The translations under genes and the position numbers were made by a program. Shown in pieces: positions 48,233 to 60,349 of a stretch of 64,000 nucleotides of DNA (position 1 is its first letter; each line of letters starts with the position of its first letter). Under the pieces are notes generated by a model, which saw nothing but the letters and a program-made list of their open reading frames with translations, had not been told where the DNA came from and did not search any database. The stretch is from Atrina japonica (lineage: Eukaryota > Mollusca > Bivalvia > Pterioida > Pinnidae), in contig BROG01000029.1 in the NCBI GenBank assembly GCA_030159075.1, forward strand, positions 1,943,001 to 2,007,000, in the 5' to 3' direction.

Positions 48233-48654
48233 TATAGTAACTACAAAATAACTTGAAGTTTGATTGGTAGAAATGTAAAACAGATTTAACATTGTAAGTT
48301 ATGCACATGTAATTGATTATCATTTCATTTCAGTTAAAATGTAGAATTGTCAATTTTGAAATTTACGCACTAAAATGGTATATGTTAACTGTTACCGAAG
48401 ACGTTTTATTTTTTAAAGATTAAGAATAAAGGAATGATACATGTGAAAAACTATTAGATATCAAACTTTAATTGTTTTATCTTGACAGGCACTAATCTAC
48501 TCACGGTCACAAAACACATTATATGCACAAATAATAAGGCATATGTCCATGTAATGAATCAAGACTTCTAAGATGACAGGGGCTGGTAATGAATAAATGA
48601 CAGAAAAATAAATTGCTGTAATTAATAATCCACGTCCACGGTGACATATTAAGG

Positions 48655-48657
<3 letters not shown>

Positions 48658-48702
<45 letters not shown>
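48658..48702. repeat. (TA)n microsatellite
   Basis: A pure TA run. Confidence 0.95.
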
Positions 48703-48705
<3 letters not shown>

Positions 48706-49419
48706 TTTTCAGTATCCATTACTACTTAGTATTAGATGTTGCAAATTATTTGAATTAAAATGAATTTTCACGGTGTCATTTAGAGAACTGTTCTGTTGTA
48801 CATTTCGAATTTATTGGGTGGGTGGAAATCGAATTTACAAAATTTAGTTGTCATGTTGTAATGATACAGGCAAAAGCTTATAAAGATCTAAATTTATAAT
48901 CTTGAGACGTTGACAGATATTAAGAGAGACACTGCAAAGGTCGACAACTCTGTGTGAGCGATTAGCCTCCTAATTGTGTATTGGATTTACAATTGTTTGT
49001 TGATTGTAGTGCACTGACAGTTGGTATAAGACTTTAACTCATTTAAATTCTTTATCTACAGAAAGTGTTTGTCTAACAGCCAACTTGTGTTTTTTAAAGT
49101 AGAAAATATAAAAGATCCAGGTATTTTATTTGATGTAAAACAATTCTCTAATATGGTTTTGACATAAAACATTCATAATTTCTTAAGGAACAGTAAATGC
49201 GTATAAGATATTTGTAAATGTGGTATCACCTAGGTTTATTGATATACTGATTCCATAAAGACAACAAAATCTGTTTTTAAATTAGTGTAAATTTTAATGT
49301 TATCTTCTTGCTTAAACACACTGATAATGGATTTCCCGTGTGACAGGGCCGTCGTCGATGCTCAAACGTTCGATTCCTAAAATAGTATAGATATAATTAA
49401 AAAGACACTGCTTCTCTAT

Positions 49420-49700
49420 ATAAAAAATCTCAGATACCAAAGTATAAAGCTTTAGGAGGTCCAGGATATAGATACAAATCAGGTGAAAATGGACAAACAC
49501 GGACCTCTGGAAACCAAGAGCCACGGAGGAATTAGCATCCCCTGTCGACCGGTCACACCCACCGTTAGTCCACAGTCAAATCCAAATAAAATAGGTGATG
49601 TTAACGTTGAATATTGCGTGTATGACAAATTGCGATACAAATATTCAATACAACATCCGACCACGGTTCCTTTTTCCGGATCTTTGTGAATCAATTTATC
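49420..49700 (-). mobile_element. Penelope-type 3' tail (family C), copy 4
   Basis: TCAGATACCAAAGTATAAAG, GGACAAACACGGACCTCTGG, GCATCCCCTGTCGACCGGTC and CCACAGTCAAATCC. It is oriented as the complement of copies 2, 3 and 5. Confidence 0.65.
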
Positions 49701-49758
49701 ATAATACATTTTTGACACAATATGTTTTGTAGTTGACTCTACATTTATTTGAAGTATT

Positions 49759-50052
49759 GTTTGTTTGTTTGTTTATTGTTGTTTAACGTCCCACTCAAGA
49801 ATATTTCACTCATATGGAGACGTCACCAAATACCGGTGAAGGGCTTCAAATTTTGGCCTATGCTCGGCACTTACGGCCTTGAGCAGTGAGGGTTCTTTAA
49901 CGTGCCGACACCTACTGTGACACGGGACCACGGTTTTTACTGTCCCATCCGACAGACAGGAAACCAACCTGCCGCCGGCTGGACTCGAACTCACGACCTC
50001 ACGATCAAGAGTCGAGCGCGCTACCGACTGAGCCAGGCCGGCTCCATATAAC
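49759..50052 (-). mobile_element. tRNA-SINE family A, full length, 12-bp target duplication
   Basis: The - strand head GGCCTGGCTCAGTCGGTAGC, then box B GAGTTCGAGTCC, is followed by the family body and the (CAAA)n tail at the 49759 end. ATTTGAAGTATT at 49747-49758 is repeated exactly at 50053-50064. Confidence 0.95.
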
Positions 50053-50536
50053 ATTTGAAGTATTACTATCTGATAATGATACTGGATGTATTTGACTAGA
50101 TACAAATTATATACAGCAATTATAATAAGAAGTGTATTTGTATTGATGAATCATTTTCAGTATAATGAATAAAACATAGCTTCTTAAAATTCATTTCTTC
50201 AAAATATTGGGAAAAACAACCAACCATTTCCAGGGAAAAGCAACTTTTGATATTTCTAATGGTATTTTGATCGAAACATGTTATGTATATTTCGTTTTCT
50301 CCAGACTTATTTGATGTGCGTGAATTAATGCTGAAGCTACAATTATATTTAAAAATTGTCTGTAGATGAAAGGTAAAAAATTAAATATATGCCAAATATC
50401 ATTTTTTGCATTGCGAAATCCCTTATGATGGGCTTAAATTCTATCTCCTGAAGATGATCCATATCCTTCTCAAGGTTATTGCTATGAACTCATATAATCG
50501 TCCGTCAATTACATACCTAATAGGAAAGAGGTCCAC

Positions 50537-51034
50537 TTAGTATACACTCTTCTTCTTCTTTAAACCCCCATGCCTTCCAAAACCAACACCTCGTGCACCG
50601 CCAAATCCGTATCCCACTCCGACTCCAAAATTTCTGCGACCACCAAAACCGAAAGAACGACGGCCGAATCCATATCCAAACCCATTTCCTAATCCATTGA
50701 ATCCGAAATTACGCATTCCATTAAATCCAAAGTTTCCAACACCACCGAAGCCCACTCGACGAAGCCCATATGAACCATACCCTAAGCGGTTAAAACGACC
50801 AAAGTTTCCTCCAAATCCGTTAAAACCGTTGGCACCATTTCTGTATCTTCCGTAGCCCCATGGATTGTAATAAGCTCCATCCCAATCATCATCGCCCCAC
50901 CAACCATCATCGCCCCACCAATCATCATCGCCCCACCAACCATCATCGTCCCACCAATCATCATCTCCATAGTACCATTGTGCAGTTGCTGGGCAAATTG
51001 CACACAACAACACAACAAGTCCTAATACGTTCAT
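50537..51034 (-). CDS. Secreted Trp/Asp-repeat, Gly-rich protein (shematrin-like shell-matrix candidate)
   Basis: A 165-residue frame starts MNVLGLVVLLCAICPATA, a signal peptide likely cut before Q19. Residues 20-52 are a six-residue Trp-Trp-Gly-Asp-Asp-(Asp/Gly) repeat with about 15 Asp and 10 Trp. Residues about 57-155 are rich in Gly, Phe, Asn and Arg (GFNGFGGNFGRF, GFGYGFGRRSFGFGG). The end is GLKKKKSVY, close to the basic Lys/Arg-Tyr terminus known from pearl-oyster shematrins. No Cys follows the signal peptide. The acidic N-terminus could bind calcium or mineral and the Gly-rich body could form a matrix; both are inferred. The whole coding region is in one exon, with an acceptor TTTTTTTAG nine bases before the ATG. 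Confidence 0.85.
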   Translation of the reverse strand: MNVLGLVVLLCAICPATAQWYYGDDDWWDDDGWWGDDDWWGDDGWWGDDDWDGAYYNPWGYGRYRNGANGFNGFGGNFGRFNRLGYGSYGLRRVGFGGVGNFGFNGMRNFGFNGLGNGFGYGFGRRSFGFGGRRNFGVGVGYGFGGARGVGFGRHGGLKKKKSVY

Positions 51035-51043
51035 ACTGGCAAT
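51035..51043 (-). other. 5'UTR part of the coding exon, Gly-rich gene
   Basis: ATTGCCAGT separates the acceptor (TTTTTTTAG) from the ATG. Together with the donor at 51667-51662 it defines a 5'UTR intron of about 620 bp. Confidence 0.65.
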
Positions 51044-51180
51044 CTAAAAAAATGACAATACTATTTGTATAAACAACAAACTTTGTACATTGTATACTAG
51101 TAATAAACATTAAAAATGAATTGACATTCTGTTATGAACTTAAAAGTGTATTATATTTATTGCCTTCCTCTCCATAAAGC

Positions 51181-51218
<38 letters not shown>
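51181..51218. repeat. (AAT)n microsatellite in 5'UTR intron
   Basis: A pure AAT run of about 13 copies. Confidence 0.95.
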
Positions 51219-51667
51219 GATTCTAATTGACGGATGGTCCAAATACTAACTTGATAACCACGATGATTTAATTGAGAATTTTTAATTAGTATGTTAATTC
51301 TGGCATTTATCTCTACCACAGAGCCCTGGTTTTATATCTCATCCAAAAGACTGCTACTTTCACTTATGTGTTGAACACATATAAAGCTACACTCGTGACT
51401 CGACTGGAAGTTTATCGTAAACATTTCTACTGGGAGGCCAACACTTTACTAAATTAAAGATGAAGAACGCATAATCGAAACTCCTAGTTCATTAGACAAA
51501 GTTAATCGTTAACCAGAAGATAAGAAATGAATATATATTCGACTTCTGAAATTAAAATACCATTGAAATATGTAAAAGAATATGTAAACAATGTGTATAC
51601 AACCCATACACAGTTAAAATTCATTGAATTCGGAAGAATAACCAGAAGAAATGTGTTTCGTACTTAC

Positions 51668-51705
51668 GTTTGTCGGTGATGACGATGGGGCTAGAATCTG
51701 TGTGT
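51668..51705 (-). other. Predicted non-coding first exon, Gly-rich gene
   Basis: The stretch reads CACACACAG..CATCGTCATCACCGACAAAC on the - strand, directly before the donor GTAAGT (51667-51662). The upstream edge is set about 30 bp from the TATA box and is approximate. Confidence 0.5.
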
Positions 51706-51729
51706 GAAGTTATTTAAGAAATTGTACCG

Positions 51730-51737
51730 CTTATATA
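51730..51737 (-). promoter_or_regulatory. TATA box of the Gly-rich gene
   Basis: TATATAAG on the - strand lies about 65 bp before the donor of the small first exon. The spacing is typical for a focused start site. Confidence 0.6.
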
Positions 51738-53377
51738 CCAACGCTTGTCTAGAAATCAGAATATATTGTAATATATTAATCAAATTTTATTTTCGGGTTA
51801 AAACTCACAATTAATTAATTTCCATTTATTTAGATTAACCTATGTAAATACATTTCAAATAATGTCATAGAAATTGATTTATAGACTAGTACAACATACA
51901 ATAGAAAGGACATATGGTTTTTGGTAAGAGGCGTGCTTTGTTTTATTTATTGCCTATCTAAAGAAATTATAAATACAACCAACACGTGTATGTTCTCTAG
52001 TGTAACTTATATAAGGTGTCAATGTAGGTATATTTGCCACATGAAATGTAACTGATCTACTTTGAAGGTTGCAATCGTTCTCGGAATGACATTTAAATAT
52101 ATTTTAAGTGTCAATTATATGTTTTTATATGTGTCTCTGAGTTTTAAACTTTCAGCACTGGGGTTGATAAAATAATATATTTAACGGTCCTAGTCCAGAA
52201 TTCCAACATTGGTTATCTCTAAAATATTATATTGTTTAGCCGAGGTGAGAAAAGTATATATTATCTTTATTGGTGCCATTTTTCTTGTAAATAAACAAGG
52301 TGATACTTTACTTTGTAAAAACTATAAAAATGTGAAGTCTGGAAAACAATTCCGTCTGATAAAGAACAAATGACAGTATATAATTCGTAATAACATAAAA
52401 CCTGAAGGCGGTATCGACCTACACATTGTGGTCAGCCACAGGGAGTTCTTCAAAATGCCTGTTATCACTGAGGGATATATTGTGGTGGAAAGTGGTGCAT
52501 TTGATGTCAATCTATCTAGTAACTTAAAGAGACTTTAGCAGTGTTTTTTTTCCAAAACGTTTTTTTTTTTGCGTTTTACAGCATAGACTGATGTACAGCA
52601 ACAAAACAAGTTATATACATAGAGGCATAAAAAGTCGTACAGTATTCATGTATATTTTGTGAAAATTGCTTGAGAACAGTTTGGTAATTATTCGTTATTC
52701 TTATTATTATGAGTGGTAATAAAAGAAATAATTTTGGAAAAAAAACAGCTAATGCCCCTATGAGATCCTACTCTACGACAAAATCTTCTAGTTATACACA
52801 TGTTTTAACAAATCAAAAATTTGTTAAATTGTAACAACGGTTTTACATCTTGACAAGTATTTTTCTCGAGAGTTGTTAAAAGTCAAATTAACCTCATGAA
52901 TTACGAATTTTTGTATTAACATATAAAACGGACGAGGATATTTCACCTCCATCAGGAAATTGACTCATTAACATATACATAGATGATAATTGTCATTTTT
53001 ATTTAATAAAACATCAAGCAATTTAGTTTTCTATTTGTCACTTTCAATATTTAATTACTTTTTCGGGGACTAGGTGTTTTAACCCCTTAGATCACACAAG
53101 CTGCATCACTGCATATCAATTTAAATACAGGATATTACAAGACATTTAGTTCAACTAGTTCACTTGTACTCATTGCCTTTTATCTTGATGTTATCATTAA
53201 CTTTTGAAATATGTGGAACGCCAATTATTTCAACATTGGTATTTAAATCAAATAATTACAAATCGTTAAAGGGACATTAGCTTTATTTTCTAAAAATAAA
53301 TCAAAATTTATTATTTCTACTTAGTTTGATACACATAACAAATAGGGGTTAAACACAGACATAATAATTCTTATATT

Positions 53378-53508
53378 TCTATATATTTTGTGAAAATAAG
53401 GTCAGGTAGGTTTATATGCATATACAAATAGTTAGGTGGAAATATTCATTTGCAAACGAATATTTGTCAAACTGGATTTCTCAAGCAATTTTCACAAAAT
53501 ATATAGGA
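53378..53508. repeat. Hairpin element family E, copy 2
   Basis: CTATATATTTTGTGAAAAT at 53379-53397 has its complement at 53488-53506. The spacer shares GGTCAGGT and CATATACAAATAGT with copy 1 at 6390. Confidence 0.7.
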
Positions 53509-53859
53509 ATTTAAATGTGTTTATGCCGGTATATATCTCTGTTTTGTAATTGTAGTAAAAAGAATAATTTTTTACCCCTTTCAAATATGTACTAAACGCT
53601 ATATATAAATCTATACTATAAAATGCGTGTTATATAATATGTGAATGATATCTATCATTAAAATATAAGGAAATTCAAAAACATGTCCAAGGACTGGGAA
53701 AATGTATATGTCTTCCTGTTGTTGTCAATATTTCGTGTCAGATTAAGTATCACGATATGTCTTATTAATATATAATATACTTGACAGCTCAGTCTATTCG
53801 AGTATATATATCTAAATATATTATGGAAATCATCATATTATTATAAGGCCAAAGTACGA

Positions 53860-54072
53860 TGAACAGACACCATAACTGTTCCTCGCGTATTTCATTTTGA
53901 CTTGACTGTGGGCTTACGACGGGTGTGACCGGTCGACAGTGGATGCTTACTTATCCATGGCACCTGATCCTACTTCTTGGTTTCCAGAGGTCCGTGTTTG
54001 TCCATTTTTACCAGATTTGTATCTATATCCTGGACATCCTAAATATTTATACTTTGGTATTTGAGATGTTTT
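53860..54072 (+). mobile_element. Penelope-type 3' tail (family C), copy 5
   Basis: GACTGTGGGCTTACGACGGG, GACCGGTCGACAGTGGATGC and ATACTTTGGTATTTGAGAT. It lies 0.8 kb upstream of the RT remnant in the same orientation, as expected if partial copies lie head to tail. Confidence 0.65.
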
Positions 54073-54406
54073 ATATTATATACCAAATTTTAGCTGGGTA
54101 ATATACATTTTCATTTTTGATTGTCATCTTCAGGGGGAATTAGCTATACTTAGATTGATATAGAATAAAAAAGGAGATAAACAAAATTGTTGAGAAACCC
54201 AGGTTTGACACTTTTTCAATTGCAATTGATTAACTTAGCTCTTATTTGTTATTGTACATCAAGTACAAGTAGGAAAAGTAGACAAAAATCGAAATAATAT
54301 TCCTTTGGTAAACACAGCTCATGCCCCTTTCAATATTTTGATTTGGGTACTACAGCCTACAGTGAATACTATGACTAATTTGTTTTATTTTCTTTGCTTG
54401 TTAAAA

Positions 54407-54435
54407 ATGATGATGATGATGATGATGATGATGAT
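54407..54435. repeat. (ATG)n microsatellite
   Basis: A TGA/ATG run of about 10 copies. Confidence 0.95.
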
Positions 54436-54749
54436 ATATTTTGTGTTCTCAAGCAAACAATGGAAAACTCTATTCTTTTATTTTTTTTATCTATCCTTCT
54501 ACTTATATACTTTTTTGCAATACGTTATTTTGCAATTTTGGAATTTTATATATTGCATATTTCATTTAATTATGTATTTACCTAAGTAGGTGGCGATTAA
54601 TCGAGGTTTTTGTAAAACAGGATATGTGTTGTATCGACTTCAGTACTGCAGTGTGAAATATCTGTCACAATATGCCAAACTTTGCTTTGCAAAGTAGACA
54701 AAACTTATTTCTGCTAGTTCAATATGAAAAACACTAAATCATAGCCCAG

Positions 54750-55660
54750 AATCATGTGTACTTCATCCTAATGGGTTTAAACGTTAAAGACTTACTGAAA
54801 CAATCATGTGTAATTCATCTTAATGGGTTTAAACATTAAAGGCGTACTTAAACATTCTGTCAACACAAAATATTTTCGAGTTTCGATTTTTCGAGTTCCT
54901 GATGTTGTCAGAGAACTTTCCGGTCTCCACGAAAATTTTATCATCGTTCCTGCTGACAAGGCATCTAACAACTTCATATTTGTCTGCAGGCGATACTACT
55001 TCAGCATTCTACAAGAGGAACTTGGCCTCAACACACACCGATTTATCTACCTCTGAAGTGTTAGATAATCATAAATCCGTTCTCACATCGCTTGGAATAC
55101 CCACAAGTGACGCGGAGCTTGAATTGCCATACATTTATTGGGTTACTCAAAAACATTTATTATACAAAACTCTTTTGTATACAAAAATGGAAATCGCAGA
55201 TATAAATATTTAGTGTTAGGTCATGAGGAATTTTATTTTGTAAAGGAACACTCGGATTCCAATAACACGTACACTAAGAAAGATATTATCAAGATTCTGG
55301 GGTTTTTGGTGGACTACATATTCGTGTTTTTTGTGGGAAAAGTTTTCCAACAGATTGTCGGCATTCCAATAGGTACTGACTGTGCACCTCTTTTGGCTGA
55401 CATCTTTTTGTATTCATATGAAGGAATTTATACAGTCTCTGCTCTCCGAAGGAAACAAACAGTAAGCATCTTGGTTCAATTTTACTTACAGGTATATCGA
55501 TGACGTCCTGTCCACAAATACTTCAGAATTTCAGAATCACCTCGGCCAGATATATCCTGTTGAGCTAGAGATTAATGAGACGACAGAGAACAACACATCT
55601 ACTTCTTACCTAGATTTGCTCCTGTCGATTGGAAAGGACGGTCAACTTTAAAGCTTTCTT
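54750..55660 (+). mobile_element. Penelope-like element, decayed reverse transcriptase
   Basis: The + strand shows ordered RT blocks in shifting frames: FIIVPADKASNNFIFVCR (54937-54990), LPYIYWVTQKH (55119-55151), NGNRRYKYLVLG and KVFQQIVGIPIGTDCAPLLA (about 55340-55400), then YIDDVLST at 55493-55516 (the YIDD catalytic box) and STSYLDLLLSIGKDGQL (near 55600-55650). About 120 residues expected between the YIYW block and NGNRRY are missing, so this copy has an internal deletion plus frameshifts. A 55-bp tandem duplication (AATCATGTGTA-TTCATC) precedes it at 54750-54850. Confidence 0.72.
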
Positions 55661-56795
55661 TATGACAAACGCGACGATTTCAATTTTCATATCACGAACT
55701 TCTCATTTCTAAGCAGTAATAATCCATCTTCACCTGCCTATAACATTGTCAGTCGATATTTCTGCTTCTAAAGAATCGTTACTGGGCCAACTAACAAATT
55801 TACAATATTTTTTATGCTGAACAATTTATTATTATATTTTCTCTCTCCATTTTCATTTTAAGGTAAAAGGTAAAAATCGGCTATTAAATGGAAATTCTGT
55901 CTGATCTGTATATTTTTGATACATGTAATACAATGATAGAATAATATATTACGAAAAGATTATACAAAACAGCGTAATTATTACAGATTATTTAAATTTA
56001 TTGTATTTTGATCCAATTTTACTGAATTCAAATTTCATTGTCCATTACTAAGAAACTGCTTGGGTTTATACATACTCATTTTCCGAAAGCAACGTGTCCA
56101 TGACTATTTTTTGTGTTTATATTCTAATTTTAAGAGAAAGGTCTAAATATTCATATATAATATCTAGATCAAAACTTGTTTGAAAGGTGTACAGGAAAAC
56201 GTTGACAGTTTCGGTCTAAAATGCAAACAGTAGATTTGGTTTGCTGATTAGTTTAGGGTAAGGGTATTTTTTTCTCTTTTTTGTGATAATATTTCAAGAA
56301 AACTGCATACATATGACGCCTTTGTTCCATTGAATGAATAAAATATACTACAGATAATGTTATCAGTAGGATTCAATTCCACCCAGTGGTTTCAGGGGAG
56401 AAAATCTACTCTAGTTCAACGAAGACGCAAGCTAATGGAATGATTCAGTATCTTGAACATTCACTCTCTTTTGAGACAAATGGTATATGATACCAAAATA
56501 AATATTGCCACATTAATCAATTAGTACAACATTACTTTACGGTTGTCGCCATAGTTATCCAAAACATCGAGAATCGACAATTTAAATTTTGACATCCTGA
56601 CCCATTGATATAATCAAAACAGAAACTAATTTCTGCTAACTTAATTTACATAACAATCACGTTGAACTGTTGAGCGATGAAGTTCCGTGTATATATTTAT
56701 TACTTTAATTTTACATTTTGATAGCTGTCATATTACCGATAAAGAACTATCTGTATATCAAAATTTGGATTTCAGAAATTCTTAATTCCTGTAAA

Positions 56796-57091
<296 letters not shown>

Positions 57092-57162
<71 letters not shown>
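57092..57162. repeat. (TA)n microsatellite
   Basis: A pure TA run adjoining the right end of the MITE. Confidence 0.97.
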
Positions 57163-57163
<1 letters not shown>

Positions 57164-58139
57164 CATTATTTGGATGTAGTTGAAATTGACTTTAATATAT
57201 TCTTTATATATCTTTAAAAGCTTTAAACATTTTAACATAACAATGACACATTGTGACGGTACCTCGACGATGACGTTTATTGTTTGTTAAATGACAAAAC
57301 AAATAAGGACACGACATTTTGTTTGATCAGTCAACTTGTGTTGAAGCAGCTTTATTATACTTTAATTTTAGTAGAACGTGAATTTAGAAGCGAAATATTA
57401 TTTTACTTCCGGCACGCACATTCAATTACTCCACCATGACTTTTTTTTAATTCGAGATAAATTGATATTTTCAAATTGGAATTAGCATATATAGGTCTAT
57501 GGTAATCGAGAGCATGTCCACCAATGCAACAAAAAAATGGGATTCGTCAGGTAATTTCTATAATTTACGATACATATCGTATGGCGTTATTCTACTGCAA
57601 TATTTGCAAAAATAATACCATATTTGTAATGTGAAAAGTACAGAAATACATATTTTGATTTTTCATAGGATAATAAAATTGTGAACGTGACATTATTTGG
57701 TTTTGGAATGTTGCTAAAATAAAACAGACAGGTTTGTAAGTACATTGTTTACAGGTTAATACATTTACATAAACGATTTTAACCCTTCAAGCTATACATG
57801 TTTAAAAAATGTTCTTAGAATAACTCAGTCCTGTCTCTATTTCATCTGCCATAATTATTCAGTTATCTTATTTTTAGAAAGAATGACTGGAATATGACAA
57901 TTACTTTTGAATTACGACAATATCTATAATTAAAAAGGAAATCTAAATATAGGATCAATTTTCATACAAGGGTCATGGTTATGATAATTTAACAAATTTT
58001 ACCCACATTTAAAAAGGTATAAACTCTCATCGATAATACATCAAATCCGGAAACAAACATACAAATGAATTCAAATCTCAAAGACAAACCTCTAATACAC
58101 TAAATAAACTTATTAAAGGTGAAACCTTTGTCACAAATA

Positions 58140-60200
58140 ATGACTAATTACTGGGAGAAATGGGTAATTTTTACCAAAACTTGTATTCTGCTAACAAAAT
58201 TAATGTTGCAAACATTGATAGCTATTTGTCAGAGTTAGATATTGAATGTCAGTTTAAATAATTATGAAAAATGTTTTTAGATGGATATTTTACTTTAGAA
58301 AAGATTAAAGATGTCATTTTAAGTACGAAAAACAATAAAGGCTCGGGTATAAATGGCATACCCAATGAAATCTACAAAGTTTTCTGGAAAAAAATAAAAC
58401 AGTATTTCTTTGATTCAGTTAAATGTTCTTGTGTGAGATATCACTTGTCTTTTACACAACGGTTGTCTATTTTATGTTTGACACACAAAAAGGTCGTAAA
58501 GATGTTTTGAACAATTATAGACCATTAAACTTAACTAACACTGATTATAAAATCTTAGCTTTCACCTTAGCTAAACGTCTTCAAATAATTGTATGTAAAC
58601 TTATTTCAAATGACCAAACTGCTTATGTAATTATCAGATTTAATGGAGTGAACGTTCGTATTATTATAGATATTTTTTATCATTGTGAAAGTAAAATTAT
58701 GATGGAATACTTCTTTTTTAGATTTCCAAAAAGTGTTTGATAGCGATGAGTGGAACTTCATGTTAAATGTATTAAGAAAGTTTAATATCCGTGATAATTT
58801 TATTAAATGATTATCAATTTTGTATAAACAACCAATTTTTAGGCTAAAGAATAATGGTTGGTTTTCAAAAACATATAAAATGGAAAGAGGGATTCGTCAA
58901 GGGTGTCCTATTTCCGCATTAATATTTTTGTTTGAGGTTGCAATTTTAGCTATCAAAATAAGAAAAAAAAACAATGAGATAAAGAGTTTCAGTACCACAG
59001 CTCACGATGAGCATAATATCAAAATTGTACAGCACGCAGATGACTGCACATTACCCTTGAAGGATGAAAAGTAATTGAAAACTGCCCTTTCTGGAATTAG
59101 AAATAGTTGCCGAGTATCTGGCTATTATATTAATAGTCTGGCTTATTATTAAGAATGTATCTTTTCTTTAATGGACTTAAAAAAAATCTGATGTTAGTAT
59201 TTGTGACGTTAAAATAAATAATAACTGTATGAAACACTTGGTATCTACACTGGTCATGATGTCTTATGTTATGAAAACAATTTAGTTAGATGATTAAAAA
59301 ATATAGAAAAATTGTTTTAAGCATGGAGAACAAGAAATTTACCAATTTTCGGCCAAACCTGTATCATAAACAGCTCAGCATTATCAGCATCCATTTTATA
59401 TTTACCTGATGAAAATATTTTTAAAAAGTTGAACAAATTAATTTAATGCTTCCTGTGGAATAGCAGAGATAGAATTAAGAGAAGAAATATGATTTGGACG
59501 ACACTGCAAAATGGTATTGGAGTTGTTTCGAAATTAAAATCCTTGAAAGCATCATGTGTTAAAAAAATTTTGAAACCTGAAAACAATATACATACTTTCA
59601 TTAACAATTTGTGTAATAATTTGGGTATTGTTTTTAATTACTTGATCAAGACAAATGGAAGAAATATCTCTGACTACTCCATTATTCAAAACTTACCTTT
59701 ATACCACAAGTAAATACTTACGTCATAAAATCAGAATGTCAAAAGTATGTGTTTAGAACATTTTTATGTCAATCTAGTGACCTTGTTTTGAATGGAATAA
59801 CAGATTTATAACTTTTCTCAGTTGGATCAAAATTGGTCTTAAGTATGTAAATGATATCGTTGATGTAAATGGATTCAAGTCACCAGAATGGTTTTTGACA
59901 AACTTAAAAAATAAAAAATAATTGGATTTGTCAATATAAGATAATGAAGAATAGTGTAAAACATCTAATGACAAACTTTGATATACACAGTATTAGTGTT
60001 AGATTTATAAATTTTCGACGTTGTTTGAAGACTTTTCCACTTTTCTCTGTGTTAAAATTACACCAATAATGTATAGGACTGTAATTTTTTCTATAAAATA
60101 CTGTGTAATAATTATTTTGAATTGCCAACTTCATCAGTCATCACTGTCAAGAATGTTTAGCATACAGAAATCATCTTGATGTTTAATTTACAAACAAAAA
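58140..60200 (+). mobile_element. L1/Tx1-like LINE, decayed reverse transcriptase
   Basis: In changing frames the + strand gives NNKGSGINGIPNEIYKVFWK (58331-58390), NNYRPLNLTNTDYKILAFTL (58510-58570), RGIRQGCPISALIFL (about 58888-58930) and IKIVQHADDCTLPL (about 59017-59058). These are RT blocks of L1/Tx1 LINEs, with the 'ADD' active site. Downstream IWTTLQNGIGVVSKLKSLKA (59490-59550) is the region after the RT. Several frameshifts and stops show it is inactive. Confidence 0.8.
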
Positions 60201-60349
60201 TTACATACTTATAAAGGCTGCTAAATTTAATTTTAAACTCTTAAACAACTTGTTGTTAAATAAATTATATATAAGTAAATGGAAAACAAACGTATATATT
60301 CTGTCTTCATTCTACTGAAGATAATAAGCATTTAATTTTCAATTTGATA

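Larger units (their letters stand above)
40801..50536. other. Repeat-filled interval without genes
   Basis: The interval contains SINE B copies, a 37-bp minisatellite, a 34-bp-TIR element, Penelope-type tails, a DIRS-like remnant, a hairpin-rich element and a SINE A copy. Stretches such as 40900-41850, 45400-46200 and 48720-49400 show nothing recognisable. Confidence 0.6.
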
